Positions 55,318-64,000 of a stretch of DNA of 64,000 nt are shown here, piece by piece. Within the stretch, counting starts at the first letter, position 1, and each line of letters opens with the position of its first letter. The DNA is taken from the NCBI RefSeq assembly GCF_050624435.1, contig NC_134546.1, forward strand, positions 15,399,001 through 15,463,000. The letters run 5' to 3'. Position numbers and translations under genes: made by a program. This DNA is from Tenrec ecaudatus. Lineage: Eukaryota; Chordata; Mammalia; Afrosoricida; Tenrecidae. The notes under the pieces were generated by a model. That model did not search any database, was not told the DNA's origin, and saw only the letters and a program-made list of their open reading frames with translations.

Positions 55318-55389
55318 GACAATAGCATATCAAACGACAATAGCGTATCAAACGACAATAGCGTATCAAACGACAATAGCGAATACAAT
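55318..55389. repeat. 18-bp tandem repeat, 4 units
   Basis: Units of GACAATAGCGTATCAAAC start at 55318, 55336, 55354 and 55372; the first has CATATC and the last is degenerate. Confidence 0.95.
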
Positions 55390-55629
55390 GTCTGTGATTT
55401 CCTTTGACAACGGCCTCAGAGACTCTTGATCCTAGAGTAGCCTATTGCCTTCTTCCTAACTGTAGGAACTGCTGGATTAGGGTAAAGGGCAGTGAGACCG
55501 ACAGCTCCTCCCACACTCCCATCCAAATTCATGACCGGACCGGCTAAGAAAGCCGGCTCTAGAGAAAAGACGAGGCCAGAACACATGGGAAGAGGCACTG
55601 GTGGAAATGCAGATGGCCGGAAAGAGGTC

Positions 55630-55630
55630 A

Positions 55631-55661
<31 letters not shown>

Positions 55662-55662
55662 A
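55630..55662. repeat. Compound (CA)n(GA)n microsatellite
   Basis: ACACACACACACACACAC followed by AGAGAGAGAGAG. Confidence 0.9.
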
Positions 55663-55941
55663 TTAAATCAATAACTCTTGGGCACATTTCTTGTAAAGGC
55701 ACCTCAGTGGGTATTGTGACTCACCAACTTTCTGACTCCAACCTTTCCCAGAGCTCCAAACCCCGATGAGTGTGGCAAAGATTGACCCAAAAAAACAGGC
55801 AATGTCTTTCCTTTTATTACCTAGGGATTCAGGTCGATTTCATGAGTGTATTCCAAAAATGTTTATCATCTTAAGTTCTAATGCTAGAAAGATGAAAAAG
55901 ACACAATCCCAGCTCTTATCATTTATTGACTTGTCTTAAGG

Positions 55942-56370
55942 TGTGTTAGACTGTGTTGACTAGAGAAACAAATCCAGGGACACTCATATATGTGTAAGAG
56001 AGAGCTTTATATCAAGCAAACACCCCAGCCTAGCCCAGATCAAGTCCATAAGCCTGATACTACTCCATAAGTCTGATAGTAGTCCACAAATCCCTCGAGC
56101 CATACACAGTGATGCAGAATGCAGAAAGATCACAGGTCAGTGGGTGTAAAATCTTGTAGATCCAGTGGTGATGGATGTATCTCCAGAGCTCTGACAGCCA
56201 TCAATGTGGATTGAAGTGGCTTGTTAACAGGAAGGAGAGAGAAGGAGGCCGTCCCTCAGAGAGCCATTTATCTCAGTTGCACTCCAATCAAGACACCTGA
56301 ATGACAGGCTAAACTCCACCCACATGTTCCTACAGGAGTCATGTTGGCACAAAAAAGCCTAACTGTCACA
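55942..56370 (-). mobile_element. ERVL/MLT2-like LTR
   Basis: TGTGTTAGACTGTGTTGACT, AGAGAAACAAATCCAGGGAC, GAGCTTTATATCAAGCAAAC and the end GCCTAACTGTCACA. Flanks TAAGG and TCAGG match at 4 of 5. No internal genes. Confidence 0.65.
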
Positions 56371-56429
56371 TCAGGAGAGACTGCAAAAGCAGGGATGCAG
56401 AATTAACCCATTGAGTCCATTGCTTTGTT

Positions 56430-57071
56430 TGCTTCTCATTTGTTCCTTTCTCATCGTAAACATGTGGTTCTATGTTCCTTGTTTAAATTTTCAGATATTC
56501 TTGAGTTGAAAATGCGTATCTTTTATTTTCATTCTTTATTGTTTCTTATAAGTAATAAAGGGCGGCTTTTCCTTGAATAAAACCCAAACGTGACCAAGTA
56601 AAAATATTATTTCAGTGCTAACGGTATTCTACTCATCCAATCGACAATACTTGACACATGTGTATATTGGTTCATGGTTTCTATAGTCTCCTTATGTATC
56701 TCAAGTTTAAAATGCTTGTTAAGCTTACTTCTTTTCATTCCTTGGGATTTTTTTTCCTTATAGAATAGACTATTGTTTTTAAATTTGGTCCTATTGTTTT
56801 CTTTATTGTCTAGTTGTATAGTTTCTCTATTGGTTCTTTTCAATTTATCCATCTTGAACAGAATCAACTGAATTTTCCAGTGTCTTGCCACAAAACAAGA
56901 TGGGTGAACTTGCCTTGAGTCTACTCTCCATATCATCTGTTTTGCATCCATTCACTGCAATCCCCTCAATGTAACACCACCCATCCGACTTTCTCCTTTT
57001 GTTTTCGGTCTTTATTTGTTCTCTTTTTATGAGCCTTCTAAGAAGACTTTTGTCCTTGGGTTAATGCTGCC
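56430..57071 (-). mobile_element. L1 5' part (ORF1-side), antisense
   Basis: T-rich + strand; the minus strand reads as Lys/Glu-rich short frames (for example 114 codons at 56607-56951). It seems to continue at 57598-58390 after an LTR insertion. Confidence 0.4.
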
Positions 57072-57597
57072 TGTGTTAGTTTAGGTAGACTAGAGAAACA
57101 AATCCAGAGACACTCATATGTGCAAGAGAGAACTTTATATCAAAGAACAATTATACATTAAAAAACCCAGTTCAGATCAAATCCAGCCCAGTTCAGATCA
57201 AATCCATAAGTCTGATATTAGCCAATATGCCCGATAATAGTCCAGAAATTCCTCTTCTTACACACCACATGCAATGATGCCGAATGCAGAAAGATCAGAG
57301 GCCAGTGAGTGGAAAGTCCTGCAGATCCAGTGGTGATGGAAGCCTATCAGCATTGGTGTGGGTCTCCATGTGGCTCCACGAGGTCCAGGCTTTGGTTCTA
57401 TCAGTTGTCTCCATGTGGTTTGCAAATAGGAATATCAAGCAGAGAGAGTGTGTCCCACCTCCAGGGAGGAAGACAGGAGTTCCCATAATCCTCAGGAGAA
57501 GGCCATGTCCACACTAGAGGCCTCATTGGCTATGGACTGATTGACAGGCCAGACTCCACCCCTTCACTCAAGTTGACAGGAGATAATGTAACTGCTA
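57072..57597 (-). mobile_element. ERVL/MLT2-like LTR
   Basis: TGTGTTAGTTTAGGTAGACT, AGAGAAACAAATCCAGAGAC, CTCCACCCCTTCACTCAAGT and GACAGGAGATAATGTAACTG. It interrupts the antisense L1. Right edge approximate. Confidence 0.6.
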
Positions 57598-58390
57598 CTT
57601 TGTCAATCTGCTTCATTGAGACTTTTCTTCTTTTTCACTTCCCTTCTGTTTTACCAAGTCTGCTGTCCTTTTCCAGGAACTGGTCTCTTCTGATAATTTG
57701 CTCAAAGTCTGTGTAACATAGAGGTTGTTTCTGTAGATTTCAGTATTGAGAGATTTGTCCTCAAGATCACTAATCCCTGATTAAATTATTTTCCCTTTTA
57801 ATGTATTATTTATTTAATCTATTATCTTATTAATCTTTTAGATTTTTACTTGACATTTTTATGTGGCTTGGTGTCTAATTTTTTATTAATTTTGTTCTTG
57901 TGTGTTTTTCTGAATTCTTTTAAAATTTTCTCCTCTGATTTCCTTGATTTCATCTGTAGTTGTTTTGATCTTTCTCTCAGTCCATTGAAACTATGTAAAT
58001 ATCATTCTTTTGAATTTCTTATCAAATAGTTCCAGTGCCATTTGTTTCTCAGAAAGATCTTCTGGTTTTATGTTTTGATCACTTGTTTGAGTCACATCTT
58101 CTTGTTTCTCCAGGTGAACTAAAACTGTCTTTTGTCTCCAAGATATTGTGCCATTTGGGGATTTGTATATCACTGAGAATGTATGCAGATGTGTCCTTAG
58201 GCATGCACCATCTATTTCAGAGACGAGATTATGAATGTGTGTGTTATTCATGTAGCAGACTTGGGGGTGACTTTGGCCGGTGTTGCCTGCTGTCTGTCAA
58301 TGAGCAACTTCTACAGATCTTCTCCCAGTAGGTAGGAGCTGCAAGAGGTGCAGGTGTGACTGAGCCACAGTTGTTCTCTCCCATTTGGAT
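57598..58390 (-). mobile_element. L1 ORF1-side sequence, antisense (continuation)
   Basis: The minus strand contains AAAGATCAAAACAACTACAG and ATGAAATCAAGGAAATCAGA, Lys/Glu-rich coiled-coil-like L1 sequence. An 86-codon frame (57991-58251) reads HLEKQEDVTQTSDQNIKPED. Broken, not active. Confidence 0.5.
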
Positions 58391-58391
58391 A

Positions 58392-58545
58392 AAACCCAAA
58401 ACCAGATTCACTGCAATAGAGTTGATGCTCACTCATAAGGAGCCTAAAGGACTGGACAGAATTGCATCTGTGGGTTTTCAATACTGTAACTCTTTACAAG
58501 AGTGGGGAATCTTGTCTTTCTTTCTCCCATTGGATGGAACAAGGA
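58392..58545 (-). mobile_element. AfroSINE fragment
   Basis: CAAAACCAGATTCACTGCAA, TAGAGTTGATGCTCACTCAT and ATCTTGTCTTTCTTTCTCCC. Confidence 0.55.
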
Positions 58546-58840
58546 AAACAGAGAAAACCAAATAACAACAAATAAAATAAGGTGGGGGGGGAAGCAAAAA
58601 GACAAGAGCAAAATAATATAAATTAATAATTTTTAAAAAGGAACCAAAAAAAGGGATGAGAAAAAAGGAAGAAAACATAATTAGCAAAAACAGGGAGGGG
58701 GAAAGGAAAGAGAAAAGACTAGGAAAGAGAAAGGAGGAGGGTAAGAAAGTAAACTGGAAAGCAGAGAGAGAAAGAGAAGACGACAAAGAAAAGAAAAGGA
58801 AAGTTAAAAATGAAGGAAGGAGAAAATGGTGTGGGTAGGG
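58546..58840 (+). repeat. A/G-rich polypurine tract, about 290 bases
   Basis: Almost all + strand bases are A or G from 58640 to 58830, with AGGAAAGAG-type motifs. It could form triplex DNA or be part of the L1 next to it. Confidence 0.75.
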
Positions 58841-59625
58841 CACTCGGTATGAGCTAATGTCCCCTCTCAGCCAAGAAGCCTAGGGGGTGAGGCGTGAGAG
58901 ATGAAGAGGTAGGATGCCCATTCCTAGGTGGGATTCCTGTCTGGTCTAGATGTTGTCTAAGGTCAGGGTACTTGATCTGGACCGGCTCAGATGGCAGTTG
59001 AGGTTCGGGTAGCAAGAAACTCACTTGGACCCAGAGGGCAGCTGGGAGCTGGGCGTTTGGTTATGGAAGGAATTCTTGCCCGTCCAGTAATGGCTTGGAG
59101 CCTAGCACTATGTGTTCGGCTACTCTGATGAGGCAGAATTCACCCACCTCCAGAGGCTGAGCTGATGATCCTGGAAGGTATGGCTTTGACCTCAGGCAGA
59201 GCGGGGCCGTGGGGATGGGGTGAGGGTAGAGGTGGTATCACTGGCTGTGTGGTTGATGATGGGGCTGGTCAAGCTTCTGCTCTCCTGGAGGGTGTGGGGA
59301 GGTAGGGAGAACCTCAACTTTCTCATTGCCACCCACAGATGTGCCTGTGTGCACAGATGTGCCTGTGTGCTGTGTGGTGAAATGCTGCCGGCACCTATTC
59401 AAGATGGCCATACCATGTCAGGTTAGCTGCGAATTCACTCACTGACTGCTCTCTGTCCACATTGTTCCGTTCCTTCTAGTTGGTATTCAAACCACGCCTC
59501 TGCCGTTTCCTCTGAAGCTCATGGTTCCAGGATCAGCATCTGTCTTGTTTCATTTGGTCCCTGCTGTGCTTGTTTTAGAAGGTCTGTGTATTTGGTCTAC
59601 CTAGTTTGCCATCTTCAGACGGACT
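58841..59625 (-). mobile_element. Possible L1 5' UTR, antisense
   Basis: GC-moderate DNA ending TGGTCTACCTAGTTTGCCAT at 59593-59612; the reverse, ATGGCAAACTAGG, resembles the usual start of mammalian L1 5' UTRs. An 18-bp repeat (ACAGATGTGCCTGTGTGC twice, about 59337-59372) lies within it. Confidence 0.4.
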
Positions 59626-60240
59626 CTTTTAGACAAACATACATTCTGGGCTTGGGGAGGGTGCCTGGATTTCCAATGGCTACTCAGAGAGACCTCTGGA
59701 GATTTGACTTCTATCAAAGTTAGTCTACCCGAGACAGTTGTTAGTCTACCCCTCCCCACCCCCACCAACTGCTTCTTTTCCTCCCTTCCCAGCCATTTGG
59801 TAAGAACACAGAAGAGCTGGAAGGAGGTGTACAGGGTATTTTCTGTTCTCTCACTATCCAGCGCTAAAGCCTTCATGAAAGACTGACCATAGTGGACCAT
59901 GTCACGTGACAGTTTCATTTCCCTTTAGCCTCTTGTTGGGCAGGTCAATGGAAGGCACCAGCGAGAGGTGAGAGTGCAGTCTGAGGTTTAGTCACATGAC
60001 TCTCAGCTTAGTCGATCACGGAGATGGCTCCACCCTGCTCCTGTCCGGCAGACAGTTTCCACAGCCAAGGGACCGTCTAGGTTTCAGGAGCAGTTCCTCT
60101 TTGTTGTCTGTCAAATCCAGGCGTGATGTTGGCTCCCTTCATTGCTAGTCTCAGATGATTTCCCATCCTTTACTGGTTCCCCTTAGTCTTAACCTTATGA
60201 TTACAAATCTATTCTTTATTTTAATTTTCCTCAACCACTC
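59626..60240. other. Intergenic sequence, no recognised feature
   Basis: Unique DNA between an L1 5' end and an LTR. Confidence 0.3.
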
Positions 60241-60756
60241 TGTATTAGGCTAGGTACTTTAGAGAAACAAATCCACAGAAACATATATATATATGAGAGT
60301 TTTATATAAAGGATAAGTGCACATGGAGAAAACATCCCAACCCAGTGCTGCCCTAAACCACAAGTCCAACATTAGCCCATATGTCTGACACCAATCCACA
60401 AAGCCCTCCTCCATCTCACAAAACACATACAATGATGCCAACCGCAGGAAGAAAGCCGAATCAGTGAATGTGTAAGCATCTCAGCACTGGCAGGGGTCTC
60501 CACACGGCTGCTCCAGCACCAGGGCTGCATCAGGGTAGGTCCATGTGGCTTCTCCTTGGGGGTGTCTTGGAGGAAATGAGCCTTGCCGGCTGAAGCAGGG
60601 GACTGGCTAAGGCAGCTGCACCCTGATTTGACCATCAGAAAGCAAGAGACCCGAGAACTAGAAAAGTGAGGCTCACTGAGCCATTGATCTCTCTGCCCTT
60701 CAATTAACCCCACGTGTTTATTGGCCAGGTTGGCCCAATAAACTTTAGCTATCTCA
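60241..60756 (-). mobile_element. ERVL/MLT2-like LTR, same family as 7031-7638
   Basis: TGTATTAGGCTAGGTACTTT, TAGAGAAACAAATCCACAG, ATTGGCCAGGTTGGCCC and AATAAACTTTAGCTATCTCA at its right end. No internal genes. Confidence 0.65.
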
Positions 60757-61162
60757 CCTTCTATTTTCTGTCATTCTCCCCGTCCGTATCTCTGATGAGT
60801 CACCCACTCCATAAGAGGGAGAAAAGTAGCATCCTGTCTGACCTTTTGTATTCTTTTGCACTTGCCGAAGCACTGATTGTCACTGGAGAGGATCGAGCCT
60901 GCGCTGTCATTCTCCAAGTCTCCTCTGGCTTTGTTCCTCATCCCTGTAAAGCAAAATGAAAAATGAAAAAATATATATCCTGGTAATTGTCCCCATTTCT
61001 GGTATGTCAGCTCCACGAAGGTGGGAAGAGCCCCTAGGCCTACAGAGCAATTCGAGATTTGTTTCTCTAAAATGTCGACCAGTACAAGCTACTTTCCAAA
61101 TAGGGGATCTGTGAATACTTTTTCAGAATCGATCTATTCTCCGTCACGATGCTGCGTTAATA
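60757..61162. other. Intergenic sequence, no recognised feature
   Basis: Unique DNA; nothing recognised. Confidence 0.3.
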
Positions 61163-61545
61163 AGATAAAAAAAACACAGCCCACTGCCCCTGAGTCAATT
61201 CCAATTCACAGCACTCTGTAGAACAATAGGTCTCCAGACTTATTTGGTCCACTTCCTCCTTTTTAGAAAAACAAAACAAAAACCAAACTGTGTACCCCCC
61301 AGCAATGAAAAACTGTTATACTATGAAGCATAATCCAGGACAGAGTATAGGTATCTGCTTTGGTTGCCCCCAACCCTGGAGCATTTCGGCCCCTTGGGGG
61401 TGGCATCACTCACTTTGGGAACCACTGCCACGCAGGGTCTCTGAAGCAGTGAATCTTTACAGGAACTTATCTCACGCTGGTGGAGCAGCTGGTAGATTTG
61501 AACTACCAACCTTGCAGTTAACAGTCCAACCCGAACTGTTTCATA
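61163..61545 (-). mobile_element. AfroSINE split by a hAT element
   Basis: Left piece CCCTGAGTCAATTCCAATTC, ACAGCACTCTGTAGAA; right piece GTCTCTGAAGCAGTGAATCT, GGAGCAGCTGGTAGATTTGA and CCTTGCAGTTAACAGTCC. Confidence 0.7.
61224..61427. mobile_element. hAT-type MITE (204 bp) nested in the AfroSINE
   Basis: Left end CAATAGGTCTCCAGACTTAT; right end CACTTTGGGAACCACTG, whose reverse is CAGTGGTTCCCAAAGTG. The interior has GTTGCCCCCAACCC and CCCCTTGGGGGTGGCATCAC. Left flank CTGTAGAA fits nnnTAnnn, but a matching right duplicate is not seen. Not of SPIN type. Confidence 0.55.
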
Positions 61546-62931
61546 ATAGACATGTAAGGCTGCCTCAGTTTAAAACAGCTCACTCACCTATCCTAAAGAA
61601 ATAAAGAACAAAACACGAACGGACATGTGCACACCTACGGACACTACCCCAAACTGATCATAGAGGAATGGCTGAACAAACTCTGGTTCGTGCGATGGGA
61701 CAGGATGCCTCCTTCCAGAACAATGACGAGCCTGTCAAACCCCTAAAACCAGGGGCAACAACAGAGAACATCGGGTTTAGCAACGTTAGTCAATCTCATC
61801 ATGAGAAATGCTTTATGACATTATTATGACGGAAAAGAAAGAAACCGAACAGTGGGTTCACACTAAAGGATACGATTTTAAAGACTGCATGGAGGTGGAG
61901 GTGGGGTGAGGGGGGGCAGGGAGAGGGAAGGGACAGAAAACTGGAGGGAAAGAAGACCTGCATGGGTGTGGGCTTCAGGGGACACTGTGACCAGTTAGAT
62001 CTGATGAGTGGGGCTGGGCGATGACATGGACTATTTTTTTGTGTGGCAGTGTTGTATTCCATGGGGAAAACAAGGAAAAATATTTTTGAATGTAGATATA
62101 AATAAATAAAACAGAAAGGAAAGAAAATTAAAATAAAAGGGTGCACTTGTTTTTCACTATTTTTACTTATTCTTTTCTTTTTTTTTAAAATTAGATTCTG
62201 GGAACTTCGGTCTCCTTTAACCAGGCTGAGAAGGTTCGCATCCTCCCAAGATCCAGTACGTGTCTGTTCCTTAGTAAGTGAATGCAGGTTTCCTTTCAGC
62301 ATTTTGTGACCTTTTAATGTACAGAAGGCTTGAGGACCAAGATTTCGTTTTCCAGCTAGATAGCCAAGGTACCGGTAATTCAATAGATCCGAGGTTTTGC
62401 CCTAAAACTAAAAGACACCGGGCAAGGCAGTCCAATTGAATGGAACAGTCGGTTCCACACAGTGTTGAATGCAAAAATACACTGTCCCCCAAGACAGGAG
62501 GTGCTCAGGCTCAGAACAGCAGAGGAGTGGGCACCTGCGACTCTTTCGAACATGCCCGGCTCTCTGCAACGTTTATGCCCAAAAGCAAAACTTAATCGAT
62601 GGACTTGCTGAGAGTCAGTCGCAGAAACCCAGGGTTAGGACAGGTCTTAGTACGGGTCACTGACGTTCATCCTGGTAGCTCTCTGACCTTTTTATTGAGG
62701 AAATTGGCCATTCGACATCCTTCTTAGAATACGGAGGAAGAACAGCTAACAACCTAACGAGTGCATTTTGTGTTTATTTCTTTAATAACGTGGAAAACAT
62801 GTAGGGCAAAGAAGACCATCTCCCTTTGGACAATCACAGAGACTGACAGAATCCTGAATTGGAAAGAAGCTCTTGAACTTCATCATGACTAGTCACCAAG
62901 GAAAACTCTCTACAGGATGACCAAATGGCAG
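61546..62931. other. Intergenic sequence, partly L1-like
   Basis: 61640-62130 may be a decayed sense L1 3' end (GAGGAATGGCTGAACAAACT, a G-rich tract near 61890-61930, and an A-rich end near 62100). The rest is unassigned. A 194-codon minus frame (61799-62383) lies over it and is not called. Confidence 0.35.
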
Positions 62932-62991
62932 CTTGTTTGTTTTTATATATCGTTTTATTGGGGGCTCGTACAACTCTTACCACAATCCGTG
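62932..62991 (-). mobile_element. 60-bp L1 tail insertion with perfect 11-bp target duplication
   Basis: CGTTTTATTGGGGGCTCGTA and CAACTCTTACCACAATCC are the last bases of the L1 subfamily at 34452, in antisense, with a T-rich tail. CCAAATGGCAG occurs at 62921-62931 and 62992-63002. Confidence 0.85.
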
Positions 62992-63002
62992 CCAAATGGC
63001 AG

Positions 63003-63277
63003 TTTTGCAAATCAAACCATACCTCATTCCAAGTGTTCCTTCGGACACTTAATAGAAGGCGTGGACTCCTCAGAGCACAGATATTCCGAGAAAAGGTCCT
63101 CAGAGACATTTCAGAGTATCCATGGTAATGTATCATCACCAAACAAAGGAATTACATGCCCCCCCCCATCTATATTTAGAGAGCAAGGATAGTGCATTTG
63201 CGTAAACCGCATCTATTGGATTAGAGCAGGAAGTCCTGACCCAGAATGCTTTTTCCAGACTCTCCAGAGGCTCCGGG
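63003..63277. other. Intergenic sequence, no recognised feature
   Basis: Unique DNA with a C run near 63160. Confidence 0.3.
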
Positions 63278-63372
63278 AGGGTTGGTTGTTGCTGTGTGTG
63301 CCCTTGGGTAGGGTCCAACCCACACAACCCCTGTAGAACAGGGCAGCACTGCCCATCGGGCTGCCAAGGATG
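63278..63372 (-). mobile_element. RTE/AfroSINE tail fragment
   Basis: GGTTGGTTGTTGCTGTGTGT, GGGTCCAACCCACACAACCC and AGAACAGGGCAGCACTGCCC. Confidence 0.5.
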
Positions 63373-63571
63373 CACCCTTTATGGGAGGGCGCTGCCTGAA
63401 GAGCAGCTGCTGCGTTTGGCTCACTCACCTTTCCCATAGCACATGAGCAACCACAGGTCCTTGAGGAAGGGCCAGGTTTCACGAATTCCCTCTGTGTTGG
63501 CTCCTCCTTTCAATGAGGAGAGATCTTTGCTGCAGGCCACAGGTGTGATGGGGGGATCTGCAGGCGCCACC

Positions 63572-63745
63572 AAGAATCTCTGGCGGTGCAGTGGGTTAAG
63601 CGCCGGCTGCTAGCCACCAGGTAAGCTGTGTAAACCCACCGGCTGAGGCTGTCTGCTCTGGGAAAGATGCAGTCTCAGAAACCTCGGGGCGCAGTTCTGT
63701 TTGTCTTAAGGGGCTGCCACTGAACTGAAGGCAATGGACGGGTCG
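63572..63745 (+). mobile_element. AfroSINE
   Basis: AATCTCTGGCGGTGCAGTGG, GTTAAGCGCCGGCTGCTAGC, GCAGTCTCAGAAACCTCG and CTGAAGGCAATGGACGG in sense order. Confidence 0.7.
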
Positions 63746-63834
63746 GCTGGACCCATCCCTCCCTGAGCCTGCTCTCTCCTGAGTCCTTAGTAACCTGCAG
63801 GGGGTAGGAGCGGTTCCGCCTGTACTCTCCATGA

Positions 63835-63835
<1 letters not shown>

Positions 63836-63911
<76 letters not shown>
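63836..63911. repeat. (GA)n microsatellite, about 37 units
   Basis: Uninterrupted GA repeat near the right edge of the window. Confidence 0.97.
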
Positions 63912-63914
<3 letters not shown>

Positions 63915-64000
63915 TTCCTCCTTCCACTGAGGACTGCAGCTTCCTGCCGTGTGTTTGATAGAGTTGCCCCATCTCTCACCCAACTCAACGCCACCCAGCA

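Noticed and set aside
61799..62383. 194-codon minus-strand frame
   Set aside because: It covers A-rich and G-rich L1-like DNA, and its product is low-complexity Phe, Ser and Pro.

Overview
The window is nuclear DNA of a placental mammal, almost certainly an afrotherian. It is crowded with tRNA-derived AfroSINE copies and with RTE LINE fragments, and the two share their 3' tail, a pairing typical of Afrotheria. It also carries several short hAT DNA transposons whose ends match the SPIN ('space invader') type. From memory, SPIN is known in tenrec but not in elephant, so a tenrec-like source (e.g. Echinops) is the best guess. No repeat or protein database could be searched; repeat family names come from recognition of the sequence.

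One protein-coding gene is visible: a complete prokineticin receptor, PROKR1, on the + strand. A GC-rich CpG island with clustered GC boxes (about 37.6-38.5 kb) probably holds the promoter and a non-coding first exon. Coding exon A is 40271-40758 and coding exon B is 49842-50538. The 9,083-bp GT-AG intron is phase 2 and splits the Arg codon of the DRY motif. The joined product is 394 residues. The 3' UTR probably runs to a polyadenylation signal at 52674. I recognise no exon of the genes that flank PROKR1 in human (APLF, ARHGAP25).

Layout: 1-37 kb is intergenic and dominated by repeats. It has a 17-bp array and a SPIN-like element at the left edge; old antisense L1 pieces at 2, 6.5-7.8 and 12-16 kb; RTE copies at 8.8-10.3 and 19-23.2 kb; many 3' ends of one L1 subfamily; and several LTRs. 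37.6-52.7 kb is PROKR1, with AfroSINE, RTE, L2 and MIR copies in its intron and one AfroSINE in its 3' UTR. 52.7-64 kb is again intergenic, with three ERVL-like LTRs, an antisense L1 5' part, a hAT element and a long GA microsatellite at the right edge.

I found no new gene system. The most interesting material is the transposon record: horizontally acquired hAT elements, a three-level nest (LTR in AfroSINE in L1), dimeric L1 tails that seem to have moved as units, and a 60-bp L1 insertion with an intact 11-bp target duplication.
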